DNA of 64,000 nucleotides from the NCBI RefSeq assembly GCF_916700565.1, contig NZ_CAKAKO010000003.1:124001-188000 (forward strand). The letters run 5' to 3'. Of this stretch, positions 1-9,301 are shown piece after piece. The first letter of the stretch is position 1, and every line of letters begins with the position of its first letter. The notes under the pieces are model-generated. The model made no database searches. It was not told the origin of the DNA and worked only from the letters and a program-made list of their open reading frames with translations. Position numbers and translations under genes: made by a program. The stretch is from Xenophilus sp. Marseille-Q4582 (GTDB taxonomy: Bacteria > Pseudomonadota > Gammaproteobacteria > Burkholderiales > Burkholderiaceae_C).

Positions 1-49
1 GCGTGACCTGCGAGCCGAAGTCGAGGATGAGGATCTTGTCGTGTTGCAT
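1..49 (-). CDS. guaA: GMP synthase (glutamine-hydrolysing), N-terminal 16 codons only
   Basis: Only the first codons are in the window. They read MQHDKILILDFGSQVT, the conserved opening of the glutamine amidotransferase domain of GuaA, which converts XMP to GMP. The ATG is at 47-49 and the gene runs off the left edge. It lies downstream of guaB on the same strand, as in many proteobacteria, but here a toxin-antitoxin pair and a terminator separate them. The assignment rests on a short but very characteristic N-terminus. Confidence 0.85.
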   Translation of the reverse strand, partial: MQHDKILILDFGSQVT

Positions 50-58
50 GGCGGAGCT

Positions 59-475
59 TCAGGAAAGGTCGGAAATGAAAGGATGGTCCAGCTGGCGGCA
101 GGCGCGCACGAGGGCTTCGTCCATCGTGACGAGGGGCGCCTTGAGGTCCACGGCCAGCTTGAGGTAGGAGGCGTCGTAGCTGCTGAGCTGCAACGACTGC
201 GCCCAGCTCCAGAACTCCAGCGGCGAGACACGCATCGGCGCCAGGGCCACGGGCAGGCGGCTCAACAGCCGCAGCACGTGCTGGTGCGCGCCGGGCGTGA
301 AGCGGCCGCGCGCCAGCGCCCGGCCTGCCGCGTGCAGCGCCTCCAGCGGGAAGATGGCGGCCGAGGTGGCACTCTCCTCCTCGGCCATGATGCGGATCAG
401 GGCCTGGGACACGCGGTCCGTGTCTTCGTCGGGGAAGGCCCAGCTGGCGAAGGCGGACGCGTCAATGACCAGCAT
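59..475 (-). CDS. vapC: VapC-type PIN-domain toxin
   Basis: A 138-residue PIN-domain protein, the expected size for a VapC ribonuclease toxin. The start is set at the ATG that gives MLVIDASAFASW; the open frame extends 15 codons further without support. The acidic residues of a PIN active site are visible: D5, E45, D101 (in SSYDASY) and D119 (in VTMDEAL). The family cleaves RNA, often initiator tRNA, and is held inactive by the cognate antitoxin. The gene overlaps the antitoxin gene by 14 bases, typical of a coupled TA operon. It lies 9 bases before guaA. Target specificity cannot be read from the sequence. Confidence 0.85.
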   Translation of the reverse strand: MLVIDASAFASWAFPDEDTDRVSQALIRIMAEEESATSAAIFPLEALHAAGRALARGRFTPGAHQHVLRLLSRLPVALAPMRVSPLEFWSWAQSLQLSSYDASYLKLAVDLKAPLVTMDEALVRACRQLDHPFISDLS

Positions 476-785
476 CGCCGGCTTTCGCGCCAGGCGCGGT
501 CCAAGGGTCGACGCGGTCATCCAGCGCGTGCTTGTGCTCGGCCCAGAGTTCCCGGAAGCCGGGTTGCCCCGGCCGCGCCGCGCCCACCTTGGCGCGCAGC
601 GCCGCCAATTCGGCCACGATCGCCTGGCGGCGCGCCTCGATGCTGGGTTGCACCGACTCGGGCTCCCGGATGAGGCGGATCACGCGCTTGCCGTGGCGGG
701 TCAGCACCACTTCCTCGCCGCCTTCGACCGCGCGGATCAGCTCGGAAAGTTGGCTCTTGGCCTGATGGATGGGAACCGCCTGCAT
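462..785 (-). CDS. vapB: Phd/YefM-type antitoxin partner of VapC
   Basis: A 107-residue protein opening MQAVPIHQAKSQLSELIRAV and continuing GGEEVVLTRHGKRVIRL, the typical N-terminal DNA-binding fold of Phd/YefM antitoxins. The C-terminal half is charged and probably wraps the toxin. The start ATG at 783-785 is chosen because the family N-terminus begins there, and a purine-rich AAAAGAG lies upstream. The frame is open for 57 more codons, but that part is encoded by the terminator region and is not conserved. The pair is expected to repress its own promoter, which would lie between 786 and the terminator at 841-875. Confidence 0.85.
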   Translation of the reverse strand: MQAVPIHQAKSQLSELIRAVEGGEEVVLTRHGKRVIRLIREPESVQPSIEARRQAIVAELAALRAKVGAARPGQPGFRELWAEHKHALDDRVDPWTAPGAKAGDAGH

Positions 786-840
786 AGTCTGGCTCTTTTC
801 ATCATGAATCTGGCCAGATTCTACGCCCACCCAGGTTCGA

Positions 841-875
841 AAACAAAAAAAAGGACCAGAAATTCTGGTCCTTTT
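841..875 (-). terminator. Rho-independent terminator after guaB
   Basis: An 11-bp perfect stem (849-859 with 865-875, sequence AAAAGGACCAG and its complement) has a 5-base loop. On the minus strand it is followed by an eight-T run. It lies 19 bases past the guaB stop codon and should end guaB transcripts before vapBC and guaA. Confidence 0.85.
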
Positions 876-894
876 CGCAGCGGTCTTCTGGCGC

Positions 895-2364
<1,470 letters not shown>

Positions 2365-2553
2365 GGGGAAAGCTCCAAAAAACGGATTGTAGCGATGCCG
2401 CCGTGCCGGCTGCATGGCAGGGCCTGTGTCGCGCAAGCCACGCTGCGAGCCGCTCCTGGCGCATCTGCGGCTGCGTTCGGCGCGCATTTCGGCACGTTCG
2501 AACGCTTCTCCGCCGCGTTCATGTTGCCAAACGTAAGCACCCGCTACACTCGA

Positions 2554-3078
2554 ATGATGACGCTCAAGCACCTTCTCTGCATGCTCGGTTTCTGCGCGCT
2601 GCCGCTGGCAGCGCAGGCGCAGTGGCAATGGGTGGACGGCCAGGGCAAGAAGGTGTTCAGCGACCAGCCGCCGCCCATCGACGTGCCGGAAAAGAGCATC
2701 CTGCGCCGCCCCGGCGCCAGTGCCGCGGCCCGGCCCGCGGCAGCTGCGCCCGCCGCGGCGCCCGAGGCAGCGACGCCGGCGGCATCCGCCCCCACGGCCG
2801 CGCGGCCCAGCGGCGTGGACAAGGAACTGGAAGAAAAGACCCGCAAGGCCGAAGAAGCCGAGAAGGCCCAGCGCGCCGCCGAGGAGCAGCGCATCGCCAA
2901 GGCGCGTGCCGACAACTGCGCGCGGGCCCGCCGGGGCAAGGCGACCCTCGACAGCGGCATGCGCCTGGCGCGCCTCAACGAGAAGGGCGAGCGCGAGGTG
3001 CTGGACGATCAGGCCCGCGCGACCGAGCAGGCGCGCTTGCAGGCCGTCATCGACAGCGACTGCAAGGCCCGGCCGTAG
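2554..3078 (+). CDS. DUF4124-domain exported protein
   Basis: A 174-residue protein with a signal peptide ([23 protein letters not shown]) followed by [19 protein letters not shown], the W-x-D-x-x-G-x-x-x-F-S-D-x-P-P signature of the DUF4124 domain. This small domain occurs at the mature N-terminus of many proteobacterial periplasmic proteins. After it comes an Ala/Pro-rich linker (residues ~55-90) and a charged helical segment likely to form a coiled coil (~90-130). Function is unknown. It is transcribed divergently from guaB across a 189-base gap that must hold both promoters. Two adjacent ATG codons make the start ambiguous by one codon. Confidence 0.85.
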   Translation: MMTLKHLLCMLGFCALPLAAQAQWQWVDGQGKKVFSDQPPPIDVPEKSILRRPGASAAARPAAAAPAAAPEAATPAASAPTAARPSGVDKELEEKTRKAEEAEKAQRAAEEQRIAKARADNCARARRGKATLDSGMRLARLNEKGEREVLDDQARATEQARLQAVIDSDCKARP

Positions 3079-3149
3079 GCCCGCGCCCGGCCTGCCGCGC
3101 CGTCCGGCGCCTCTTCTGGCGTTTCTTCCGGCGGGTGTGCCAGCGCAGC

Positions 3150-3491
3150 TCAGTAGCCGGCCTTGCCCCCCGGCCGGCGGCGCGCGAACAGGCCGGCCCG
3201 GCGGCTGCCCTGCTGCTGGAAGCGCTCGCGGCGCGCCGCCTTCGGGTCCACCAGCAAGGGCCGGCACAATTCCACGCGATCGCCTGCCGCCAGCGGATGG
3301 GACCAGGGCCGCACGCGGCCCCACACGCCGGGCGTCAGCGCCTGCCAGTCCAGGTCGGGATGCGCGGCGGCGAGCCCGCTGGCCTGCACCGCATCGCGCA
3401 GCGTGGCCTGTGCGGGCAGTTGCAAGGCTTCTTCGTAGACACGCTGCGCGCTCACGGCGCAGCAGAGCACGACGGTGATGGGCGCGTTCAC
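3150..3491 (-). CDS. rnfH: RnfH family ubiquitin-like protein
   Basis: A 113-residue protein starting at a GTG that overlaps the ratA stop codon by four bases (GTGA). It contains [20 protein letters not shown] and [21 protein letters not shown]. The last motif is the characteristic end of RnfH/RatB proteins, which adopt a beta-grasp fold. The biochemical role is not settled: the E. coli homologue was called RatB, and others are linked to Rnf complexes. It is translationally coupled to ratA, the usual arrangement. The C-terminus is short and very basic. Confidence 0.85.
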   Translation of the reverse strand: MNAPITVVLCCAVSAQRVYEEALQLPAQATLRDAVQASGLAAAHPDLDWQALTPGVWGRVRPWSHPLAAGDRVELCRPLLVDPKAARRERFQQQGSRRAGLFARRRPGGKAGY

Positions 3492-3940
3492 GTCCCGCCG
3501 TAGACCTGCTCGGAACGCTTGACGAAAGCCTCCACCAGCGTGGAAGCCACCTTGTCGAAGACCGGCCCCACCAGCGCCTGCAAGGCGAAGTTGTCGAAGC
3601 CGTACTGCAGGCTCAGTTCCACGCGGCAGGCCGTGGCCGCGGCGCCCTCCTCGCCCACCGGCGTGAATTTCCAGATCCCGTCCAGGTGAGAGAACGGGCC
3701 CTTGACCAGCTTCATGTGCACCTCGCGCCCGGGCACGTGGTTGTTGCGCGTGGTGAAGCTCTGGCGCACACCGCCGAAGGCCAGGCCCACTTCGGCGGTC
3801 ATGCCGGTGGCGTCTTCCTCGATCACGCGAGCGTGGTCGCACCAGGGCAGGAACTCGGGGTACTTCGCCACGTCGGTGACCAGCGCGTACATCTGCTCGG
3901 CGCTGTACCAGATGAGGACGGACTTGTTGACACTCTTCAT
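3488..3940 (-). CDS. ratA: RatA family START-domain protein (ribosome association toxin / Coq10-like)
   Basis: A 150-residue START/SRPBCC-fold protein starting [20 protein letters not shown] and containing [17 protein letters not shown], the hallmark of the RatA/Coq10 family. The E. coli protein was reported to block 70S formation; related proteins bind ubiquinone intermediates, so a role in quinone metabolism is an alternative. It sits head to head with smpB and tail-coupled to rnfH, a conserved neighbourhood. The 61-base gap before smpB must contain both promoters. Confidence 0.9.
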   Translation of the reverse strand: MKSVNKSVLIWYSAEQMYALVTDVAKYPEFLPWCDHARVIEEDATGMTAEVGLAFGGVRQSFTTRNNHVPGREVHMKLVKGPFSHLDGIWKFTPVGEEGAAATACRVELSLQYGFDNFALQALVGPVFDKVASTLVEAFVKRSEQVYGGT

Positions 3941-4001
3941 AGAATCGGCACGCGGTGTGCGCTCTCATTGTAGGGACGGCATCCGCCCCCATCTCTCCCC
4001 T

Positions 4002-4481
4002 ATGGCCAGCAAGAAAACCGACAACTCCAACGCACGCATCGCCGACAACAAGAAGGCCGCGTTCAACTATTTCTTCGAGGAACGCTTCGAGGCCGGCCTG
4101 GTGCTGGAAGGCTGGGAAGTGAAGGCCCTGCGCGAAGGCAAGGTGCAGCTGACCGACGGCTACGTGGTGCTGCGCAACGGAGAGATGTTCCTCATCGGCT
4201 GCCAGATCAACCCGCTCAAGAGCGCGTCCACGCACGTCAACCCGGACGCCGTGCGCACCAAGAAGCTGCTGATGAAGAAAGAGGAGATCCGGCGCCTGAC
4301 GGGCAAGGTGGAGCAGAAGGGCTACACATTGGTGCCCATCAACCTGCACTGGAAGACCGGCAAGGTGAAATGCGACATCGCGCTGGCCAAGGGCAAGGCC
4401 GAGCATGACAAGCGCGACGTGATCAAGGACCGCGAAGGCAAGCGCGAGGTGGAACGCGCGATGAAGAGTCGCCACCGCTGA
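4002..4481 (+). CDS. smpB: SsrA-binding protein SmpB
   Basis: A 159-residue protein matching SmpB over its length. It has an N-terminal [20 protein letters not shown], the core [19 protein letters not shown], and a basic C-terminal tail [17 protein letters not shown]. SmpB binds tmRNA and is essential for trans-translation rescue of stalled ribosomes; the tail enters the empty mRNA channel. The ATG at 4002 is chosen because the conserved sequence begins [20 protein letters not shown]. The upstream extension of the frame lies in the ratA promoter region. Confidence 0.97.
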   Translation: MASKKTDNSNARIADNKKAAFNYFFEERFEAGLVLEGWEVKALREGKVQLTDGYVVLRNGEMFLIGCQINPLKSASTHVNPDAVRTKKLLMKKEEIRRLTGKVEQKGYTLVPINLHWKTGKVKCDIALAKGKAEHDKRDVIKDREGKREVERAMKSRHR

Positions 4482-4604
4482 CGGCGTGCGGCCCTGGCGT
4501 CGGTCTTTTGCAACGGCGTCTCCGCTGGCAAGACCTGCCGCCGGCGCAGGCCTACACTCGTCGGCGTTTCGTCATCCCATCTGCCTCACTCAGGAGAACC
4601 GTCG

Positions 4605-4985
4605 ATGAAGCTGCTGCTCACCACCTCCGCATTGGCCCTGGCCCTGCTGGCCGGCTGCGCCACCCCATCCGCGCCCGACACCCCGACCCGCACCGTCGAC
4701 GGCGTGCTGATCGGCCCCACGGGTCGTACGCTCTACACCTTCAGCCGCGACGCGGTCGGCAGCGGCAAGTCGGCCTGCAACGGCCCCTGCGCCACCAACT
4801 GGCCGCCGCTGCTGGCACCGGCCAACGCCAGCCCCAAGGGCGGCTACACGGTGATCACCCGCGACGACGGCAGCAAGCAGTGGGCCTACAACGGCTGGCC
4901 GCTCTACTACTGGGCCAAGGACAGCAAGCCCGGCGACCGCACCGGCGACGGCGTGGGCGGCGTCTGGAAGATCGCACGGCCCTGA
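4605..4985 (+). CDS. Small lipoprotein of the COG4315 secreted-repeat family
   Basis: A 126-residue lipoprotein with a clear lipobox (LLAGC, Cys19). The mature part carries the family pattern: DGVLIGPTGRTLYTFSRD, then SACNGPCATNWPPLLAP, then RDDGSKQWAYNGWPLYYWAKD and GDRTGDGVGGVWKIARP. These two-part repeats are common in small exported proteins of unknown function. An AGGAG ribosome binding site precedes the ATG, and a hairpin terminator follows immediately, so it is a single-gene unit. Confidence 0.85.
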   Translation: MKLLLTTSALALALLAGCATPSAPDTPTRTVDGVLIGPTGRTLYTFSRDAVGSGKSACNGPCATNWPPLLAPANASPKGGYTVITRDDGSKQWAYNGWPLYYWAKDSKPGDRTGDGVGGVWKIARP

Positions 4986-5011
4986 AGCCGCGCGCCCTGC
5001 GCCCCTCCGAG

Positions 5012-5036
5012 AAGCCGGCCCACGGGCCGGCTTTTT
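5012..5036 (+). terminator. Rho-independent terminator after the COG4315 lipoprotein gene
   Basis: A ten-base perfect stem (5012-5021 with 5024-5033, AAGCCGGCCC and its complement) has a two-base loop and runs into TTTTT. It lies 27 bases past the stop codon. Confidence 0.85.
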
Positions 5037-5148
5037 CATGGCCGGCGCTGCGCGCCTTGTTCACTGGGCGGCCCTGCCCCCTGCGCGCATCCGCGGCCCC
5101 AAGGCAGAGGCGCCAGGCGCATGCGCCGGGCCGCGCGAACCAGGACGG

Positions 5149-5967
5149 TCAGCGTGCGGGCGAAGAAGCCGCCAGTTCGCAAAGCGCGGCGCAGCGCTCG
5201 TCGGCCAGGGCCTGTTCGATGCGTCTCCAGGCCGGCGCCATGGGACCGTCGGCCGACGCCTGGCGCAGATGCTCGTCTGCCATCGCGCGCAGGGCGTGGC
5301 GGTTCTCCAGCGTCAGCGCCCGCACGTGCACGCCCGCCGTGTCGGCCAGCGCCGCCAGCAGCGCCTGCGTCTGCGCGGGCTGCACGCGCGGGTCGGCCAG
5401 CGCGGCCGACAGGCTGGCGTACAGCTGCATCACGGTCGCCTGGCCGCGCTGCAGGCCCCCCAGCCTGAGGCGTGCACGCATGCGCGGGTCGATCTGCTGC
5501 AGCGCCGCTTCGGCCAGCGGCACCTGCCGCGCGATGCAATGCGCCAGGAAGGGCTGCAGCAGGCCCAGTTCCTCCTGGTAGGTGGCACCGTTGTCCAGCA
5601 GGCGCTGGGGCGAGAGCTGGCCGTCCTGCAAGGCCCCGAAGCTCTGGTAGGCCAGGACGGCATCGCGCACGCGGCCGCAGGTGTCGGCCACGGCCGGCAA
5701 CTGCGCGGACATGTGCGCCGGCAGGAAGCGCGCCACATCGCCCAGCGTACGCAGCGCCTGGGCAGCCTGCGGATCGGCCAGCCGCGGCATCGCATGCGGC
5801 TGGGCGCTGCGCAGCGCCTCGAAGCGGGCGCCGGCCGCGGCATGGGCGCTCAGGTCCTGCGCATGGACCGCCGCACCGAGCAGCGCCGCCCCTGTCAGCA
5901 GCAGCCCGGCCAGGCCCCGCAGGGGCGCGCCCGACCGAAGCAGTTCCCGACCGCGGCGCAGCCGCAT
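5149..5967 (-). CDS. Exported protein of unknown function
   Basis: A 272-residue protein with a basic N-region and a hydrophobic stretch (GLAGLLLTGAALLGAAVHAQ), read as a cleaved signal peptide ending near residue 37. The mature part is Ala/Leu/Arg-rich and looks all-helical. Four cysteines (TCGRV, HCIAR, ERCAALC) could form disulfides. I recognise no family. It begins 29 bases after the typA stop on the same strand, so it may be read through from the rimP-typA operon. The convergent neighbour ends at a strong terminator. Confidence 0.6.
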   Translation of the reverse strand: MRLRRGRELLRSGAPLRGLAGLLLTGAALLGAAVHAQDLSAHAAAGARFEALRSAQPHAMPRLADPQAAQALRTLGDVARFLPAHMSAQLPAVADTCGRVRDAVLAYQSFGALQDGQLSPQRLLDNGATYQEELGLLQPFLAHCIARQVPLAEAALQQIDPRMRARLRLGGLQRGQATVMQLYASLSAALADPRVQPAQTQALLAALADTAGVHVRALTLENRHALRAMADEHLRQASADGPMAPAWRRIEQALADERCAALCELAASSPAR

Positions 5968-5996
5968 GCAGGCGCCCTCTTCCCTTCCTGCCCGGA

Positions 5997-7823
5997 TCAG
6001 GCCTCGCGGCTGGCGCGCTTGCGCTCGTGCTCCTTCAGGAAGCGCTTGCGCAGGCGGATGCTCTTGGGCGTGATCTCGACCAGCTCGTCGTCCTCGATGA
6101 ACTCCACGCCGTATTCGAGCGTGAGGTCGATCGGCGGCGTGATCTTGATCGCGTCTTCCTTGCCACTCACGCGGAAGTTGGTGAGCTGCTTGGTGCGCGT
6201 GGCGTTGACGACCAGGTCGTTGTCGCGGCTGTGGATGCCGACGATCATGCCCTCGTACACCGGATCGCCCGCCTTCACGAACATGCGGCCGCGGTCGTCC
6301 AGCTTGCCCAGGGCGTAGGTGAAGATCTCGCCGTCGTCCATCGAGATCAGCACGCCGTTCTTGCGGCCGCCGATGTCGCCCTTGTGCGGCTCGTAGCTGT
6401 CGAAGATGTTGCTGATCAGGCCCGAGCCGCGCGTGAGGTTCAGAAACTCGTTGGTGAAGCCGATCAGGCCACGGGCCGGGATGCGGTACTCCAGGCGCAC
6501 GCGGCCGCGGCCGTCCGGCTCCATGTTGACCAGCTCGCCCTTGCGCTCGCCCAGCGCCTGCATCACGCCGCCCTGATGGCCTTCCTCGATGTCGGCCGTC
6601 ACGAGCTCGATGGGCTCGCAGCGCTCGCCGTCGATCTCGCGGAACACCACGCGCGGCTTGGAGACGGCCAGCTCGTAGCCCTCGCGGCGCATGTTCTCCA
6701 GCAGGATGGTCAGGTGCAGTTCGCCGCGGCCGGCCACTTCGAAGATGCCGTCCTCGTCGGTTTCCTTCACGCGCAGCGCCACGTTGTGCTGCAGCTCCTT
6801 CTGCAGGCGGTCCCAGATCTGGCGGCTGGTCACAAACTTGCCTTCGCGGCCGGCCAGCGGGCTGGTGTTCACGCAGAAGTTCATGGTCAGGGTGGGCTCG
6901 TCCACCTTCAGCATGGGCAGCGGCGCGGGGTTGGCCGGGTCGGTCACCGTGACGCCGATGCCGATGTCGGCGATGCCGTTGATCAGCACGATGTCGCCCG
7001 GGCCGGCTTCGGTGGCCTGCACGCGGTCCAGGCCCTGGAAGGTCAGCACCTGATTGATGCGGCCCTTGACGGCGGCGCCGTCGGGGCCTTCCATCACCAG
7101 CACGTCCATGCCGGGCCGGATCGTCCCCGCGTTGATGCGGCCCACCCCGATGCGGCCCACGAAGGTGGAGAAGTCCAGGGCCGAGATCTGCAGCTGCAGC
7201 GGCGCCGACGCGTCACCGGCATGCGGCTGCACGTGCTTGAGCACGGTGTCGAACAGGGCCGACATGTCGGGGCCCCACTGCTCGCCCGGCTCGCCCTCCT
7301 CCAGCGACGACCAGCCGTTGATGCCCGAGGCGTACACGACCGGGAAGTCCAGCTGCTCGTCGGTCGCGCCCAGCTTGTCGAACAGGTCGAAGGCCGCATT
7401 CACGACCTTGTCGGGGTTCGCGCCGGGCTTGTCCACCTTGTTGACGACCACGATGGGCTTCAGGCCCAGGGCCAGCGCCTTCTTGGTCACGAAGCGGGTC
7501 TGCGGCATCGGGCCTTCCTGCGCGTCGATCAGCAGCACCACGCCATCGACCATCGACAGCGCGCGCTCCACCTCGCCGCCGAAGTCCGCGTGGCCCGGGG
7601 TGTCGACGATGTTGATGTGCGTGCCTTTCCAGCTCACGGCGCAGTTCTTGGCCAGGATGGTGATGCCGCGCTCGCGCTCGATGGCGTTGTTGTCCATCAC
7701 GGTGTCGACCACCTTCTCATGCTCCGCGAAAGTGCCGGACTGGCGCAGGAGCTGGTCCACCATGGTGGTCTTGCCATGGTCAACGTGGGCGATGATGGCG
7801 ATGTTGCGAATCTGTCGGGTCAT
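5997..7823 (-). CDS. typA: Ribosome-associated GTPase TypA/BipA
   Basis: A 608-residue translational GTPase of the EF-G/LepA superfamily. Motifs seen are the P-loop [15 protein letters not shown], the switch I region [13 protein letters not shown]3 [15 protein letters not shown] and G4 NKVDKPGA. Downstream sit domain 2, an EF-G-like domain and the BipA C-terminal domain ([20 protein letters not shown]). BipA acts in 50S assembly and stress or low-temperature growth. The start ATG at 7821-7823 gives [20 protein letters not shown]; 126 upstream codons of open frame lie within truB and are discarded. The ATG overlaps the truB stop by four bases (ATGA). Confidence 0.96.
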   Translation of the reverse strand: MTRQIRNIAIIAHVDHGKTTMVDQLLRQSGTFAEHEKVVDTVMDNNAIERERGITILAKNCAVSWKGTHINIVDTPGHADFGGEVERALSMVDGVVLLIDAQEGPMPQTRFVTKKALALGLKPIVVVNKVDKPGANPDKVVNAAFDLFDKLGATDEQLDFPVVYASGINGWSSLEEGEPGEQWGPDMSALFDTVLKHVQPHAGDASAPLQLQISALDFSTFVGRIGVGRINAGTIRPGMDVLVMEGPDGAAVKGRINQVLTFQGLDRVQATEAGPGDIVLINGIADIGIGVTVTDPANPAPLPMLKVDEPTLTMNFCVNTSPLAGREGKFVTSRQIWDRLQKELQHNVALRVKETDEDGIFEVAGRGELHLTILLENMRREGYELAVSKPRVVFREIDGERCEPIELVTADIEEGHQGGVMQALGERKGELVNMEPDGRGRVRLEYRIPARGLIGFTNEFLNLTRGSGLISNIFDSYEPHKGDIGGRKNGVLISMDDGEIFTYALGKLDDRGRMFVKAGDPVYEGMIVGIHSRDNDLVVNATRTKQLTNFRVSGKEDAIKITPPIDLTLEYGVEFIEDDELVEITPKSIRLRKRFLKEHERKRASREA

Positions 7824-8857
7824 GGTGTCAGTGCCTCCTCGGAGGTCTTGGAAGACGATGAACGGGTTTGCAAGAGGGTTTGCTGGATTTCGACGGGGCT
7901 CAGCAATCGCCCGGGGATCAGTTCGCCGCCGCGTGCATGGGCCGTGCCCAGGAAGGCGCGCGGGGCCAAGGCCGCCGAAGTCCGCGCAGCGGCCCCGGGC
8001 CTGGAGGCGGGCATCCCGCCGAAGACGGCGACCGCCTCGGCATCGGCCCAGCCGCCGCGGCGGCGCATGCCGGAGAGGAAGCGGCCCGCATCGTCGTCGT
8101 CCAGCGTGACAGGCACATGGCCGGCCACCAGCGCCTCGGTCGGCAGCAGCGCCGCCAGGCGCTGCGGCTCGTCCAGGGCCTCGAGGGCCTGCAACGAAAG
8201 GCACTGCGCGGCCTGGAACGGCCCGGTGGCCGTGCGCCGCAGCGCCGTGAGATGCCCGCCGCAGCCCAGCGCAGCGCCGATGTCGGCGCCCAGCGTGCGG
8301 ATGTAGGTGCCCTTGGAGCAGTGAACGGCCAGGCGCAGAAAGGGCTCGGGACCGGCCAGGTCCATGTCCAGCAGTTCCAGGTCGTGGATCAACACCGCGC
8401 GCGCCTCGCGCTCGACGGTGACGCCTTCACGCGCGTATTCGTAGAGCGCCTTGCCATCCTTCTTGAGCGCACTGTGCATGGGCGGCACCTGCGAGATGGG
8501 GCCGATGAAGCGGTCCAGCACCTCGACCACCTGGCCGGGCGTGCAGGCGACGGGCTGCTCGCTCGTGATCTCGCCCTCGGCGTCCGAGGTGGTGGTGGTG
8601 CGGCCCAGCCGCACGGTCGTTTCGTAGCGCTTGTCGGCGTCCAGGTGCAGCTGGCTGAACTTGGTGGCCGCGCCGAAGCACAGCGGCAGCACGCCGGTGG
8701 CCAGCGGGTCCAGCGTGCCGGTGTGGCCCGCTTTCTCGGCGCGCAGCAGCCACTTGGCCTTCTGCAGGGCCTGGTTGCTGGAAAGGCCCAGCGGCTTGTC
8801 GAGCAGCAACACCCCATGCACAGGGCGCCGCTGCACCCGGGTGCGTGGCGCGTTCAT
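7820..8857 (-). CDS. truB: tRNA pseudouridine(55) synthase
   Basis: TruB makes pseudouridine 55 in the T-loop of tRNAs. The 345-residue protein has [18 protein letters not shown] and the catalytic motif [18 protein letters not shown], where the Asp is the nucleophile. Further downstream are [11 protein letters not shown] and [15 protein letters not shown]. It is about 30 residues longer than E. coli TruB, with an Ala/Arg-rich C-terminal tail. It starts two bases after rbfA ends and overlaps typA by four bases, so it is tightly coupled in the rimP operon. Confidence 0.96.
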   Translation of the reverse strand: MNAPRTRVQRRPVHGVLLLDKPLGLSSNQALQKAKWLLRAEKAGHTGTLDPLATGVLPLCFGAATKFSQLHLDADKRYETTVRLGRTTTTSDAEGEITSEQPVACTPGQVVEVLDRFIGPISQVPPMHSALKKDGKALYEYAREGVTVEREARAVLIHDLELLDMDLAGPEPFLRLAVHCSKGTYIRTLGADIGAALGCGGHLTALRRTATGPFQAAQCLSLQALEALDEPQRLAALLPTEALVAGHVPVTLDDDDAGRFLSGMRRRGGWADAEAVAVFGGMPASRPGAAARTSAALAPRAFLGTAHARGGELIPGRLLSPVEIQQTLLQTRSSSSKTSEEALTP

Positions 8858-8859
8858 GC

Positions 8860-9228
8860 TCAGTCTTCTTTGGCGCGCGACGAAACCGCCTTGGCGATCA
8901 GGGCGTTCATGTCGGCCGCACGCTCGGTGGTGCGGTCGAACTGGAAATGCAGCGTGGGCACGGTGTGGATGTGCAGGCGCTTGAACAGGTGGTTGCGCAG
9001 GAAGCCGGCCGCTTGGTTGAGCGCGTCCTGGGTTTCCTGCGGGTCGCCCACCAGCACGCTGAAGAAGACCTTCGCATGCGCATAGTCGGGCGTGACCTCC
9101 ACGGCCTGCAGCGTGATCATGCCCACGCGCGGATCCTTGAGCTCGCGCGCGATCACCTCCGTCAGATCGCGCTGGATCTGGTCGGCGACCTGGTAGCTGC
9201 GGTTGGGCTTGGTGCTCTTCTTGGGCAT
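8860..9228 (-). CDS. rbfA: 30S ribosome-binding factor RbfA
   Basis: A 122-residue single-KH-like protein needed for 16S rRNA 5'-end maturation and cold adaptation. It shows [20 protein letters not shown], then [17 protein letters not shown] and the end [19 protein letters not shown]. The ATG at 9226-9228 ([19 protein letters not shown]) is chosen by family length; two in-frame ATGs further upstream would add non-conserved residues. It lies between infB and truB, the standard order. Confidence 0.94.
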   Translation of the reverse strand: MPKKSTKPNRSYQVADQIQRDLTEVIARELKDPRVGMITLQAVEVTPDYAHAKVFFSVLVGDPQETQDALNQAAGFLRNHLFKRLHIHTVPTLHFQFDRTTERAADMNALIAKAVSSRAKED

Positions 9229-9301
9229 GTTGCGGCGAGTGGCGCGATGCGCGCCCGGCATCGGGCGTGGGAGCTGGTGGCTCCCACGCCCGACGCAGGG
9301 C

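Noticed and set aside
4508-5581. 357-residue plus-strand open frame over the COG4315 lipoprotein gene
   Set aside because: It is out of frame with the lipoprotein, crosses a strong terminator and has Arg/Pro-rich shadow composition.
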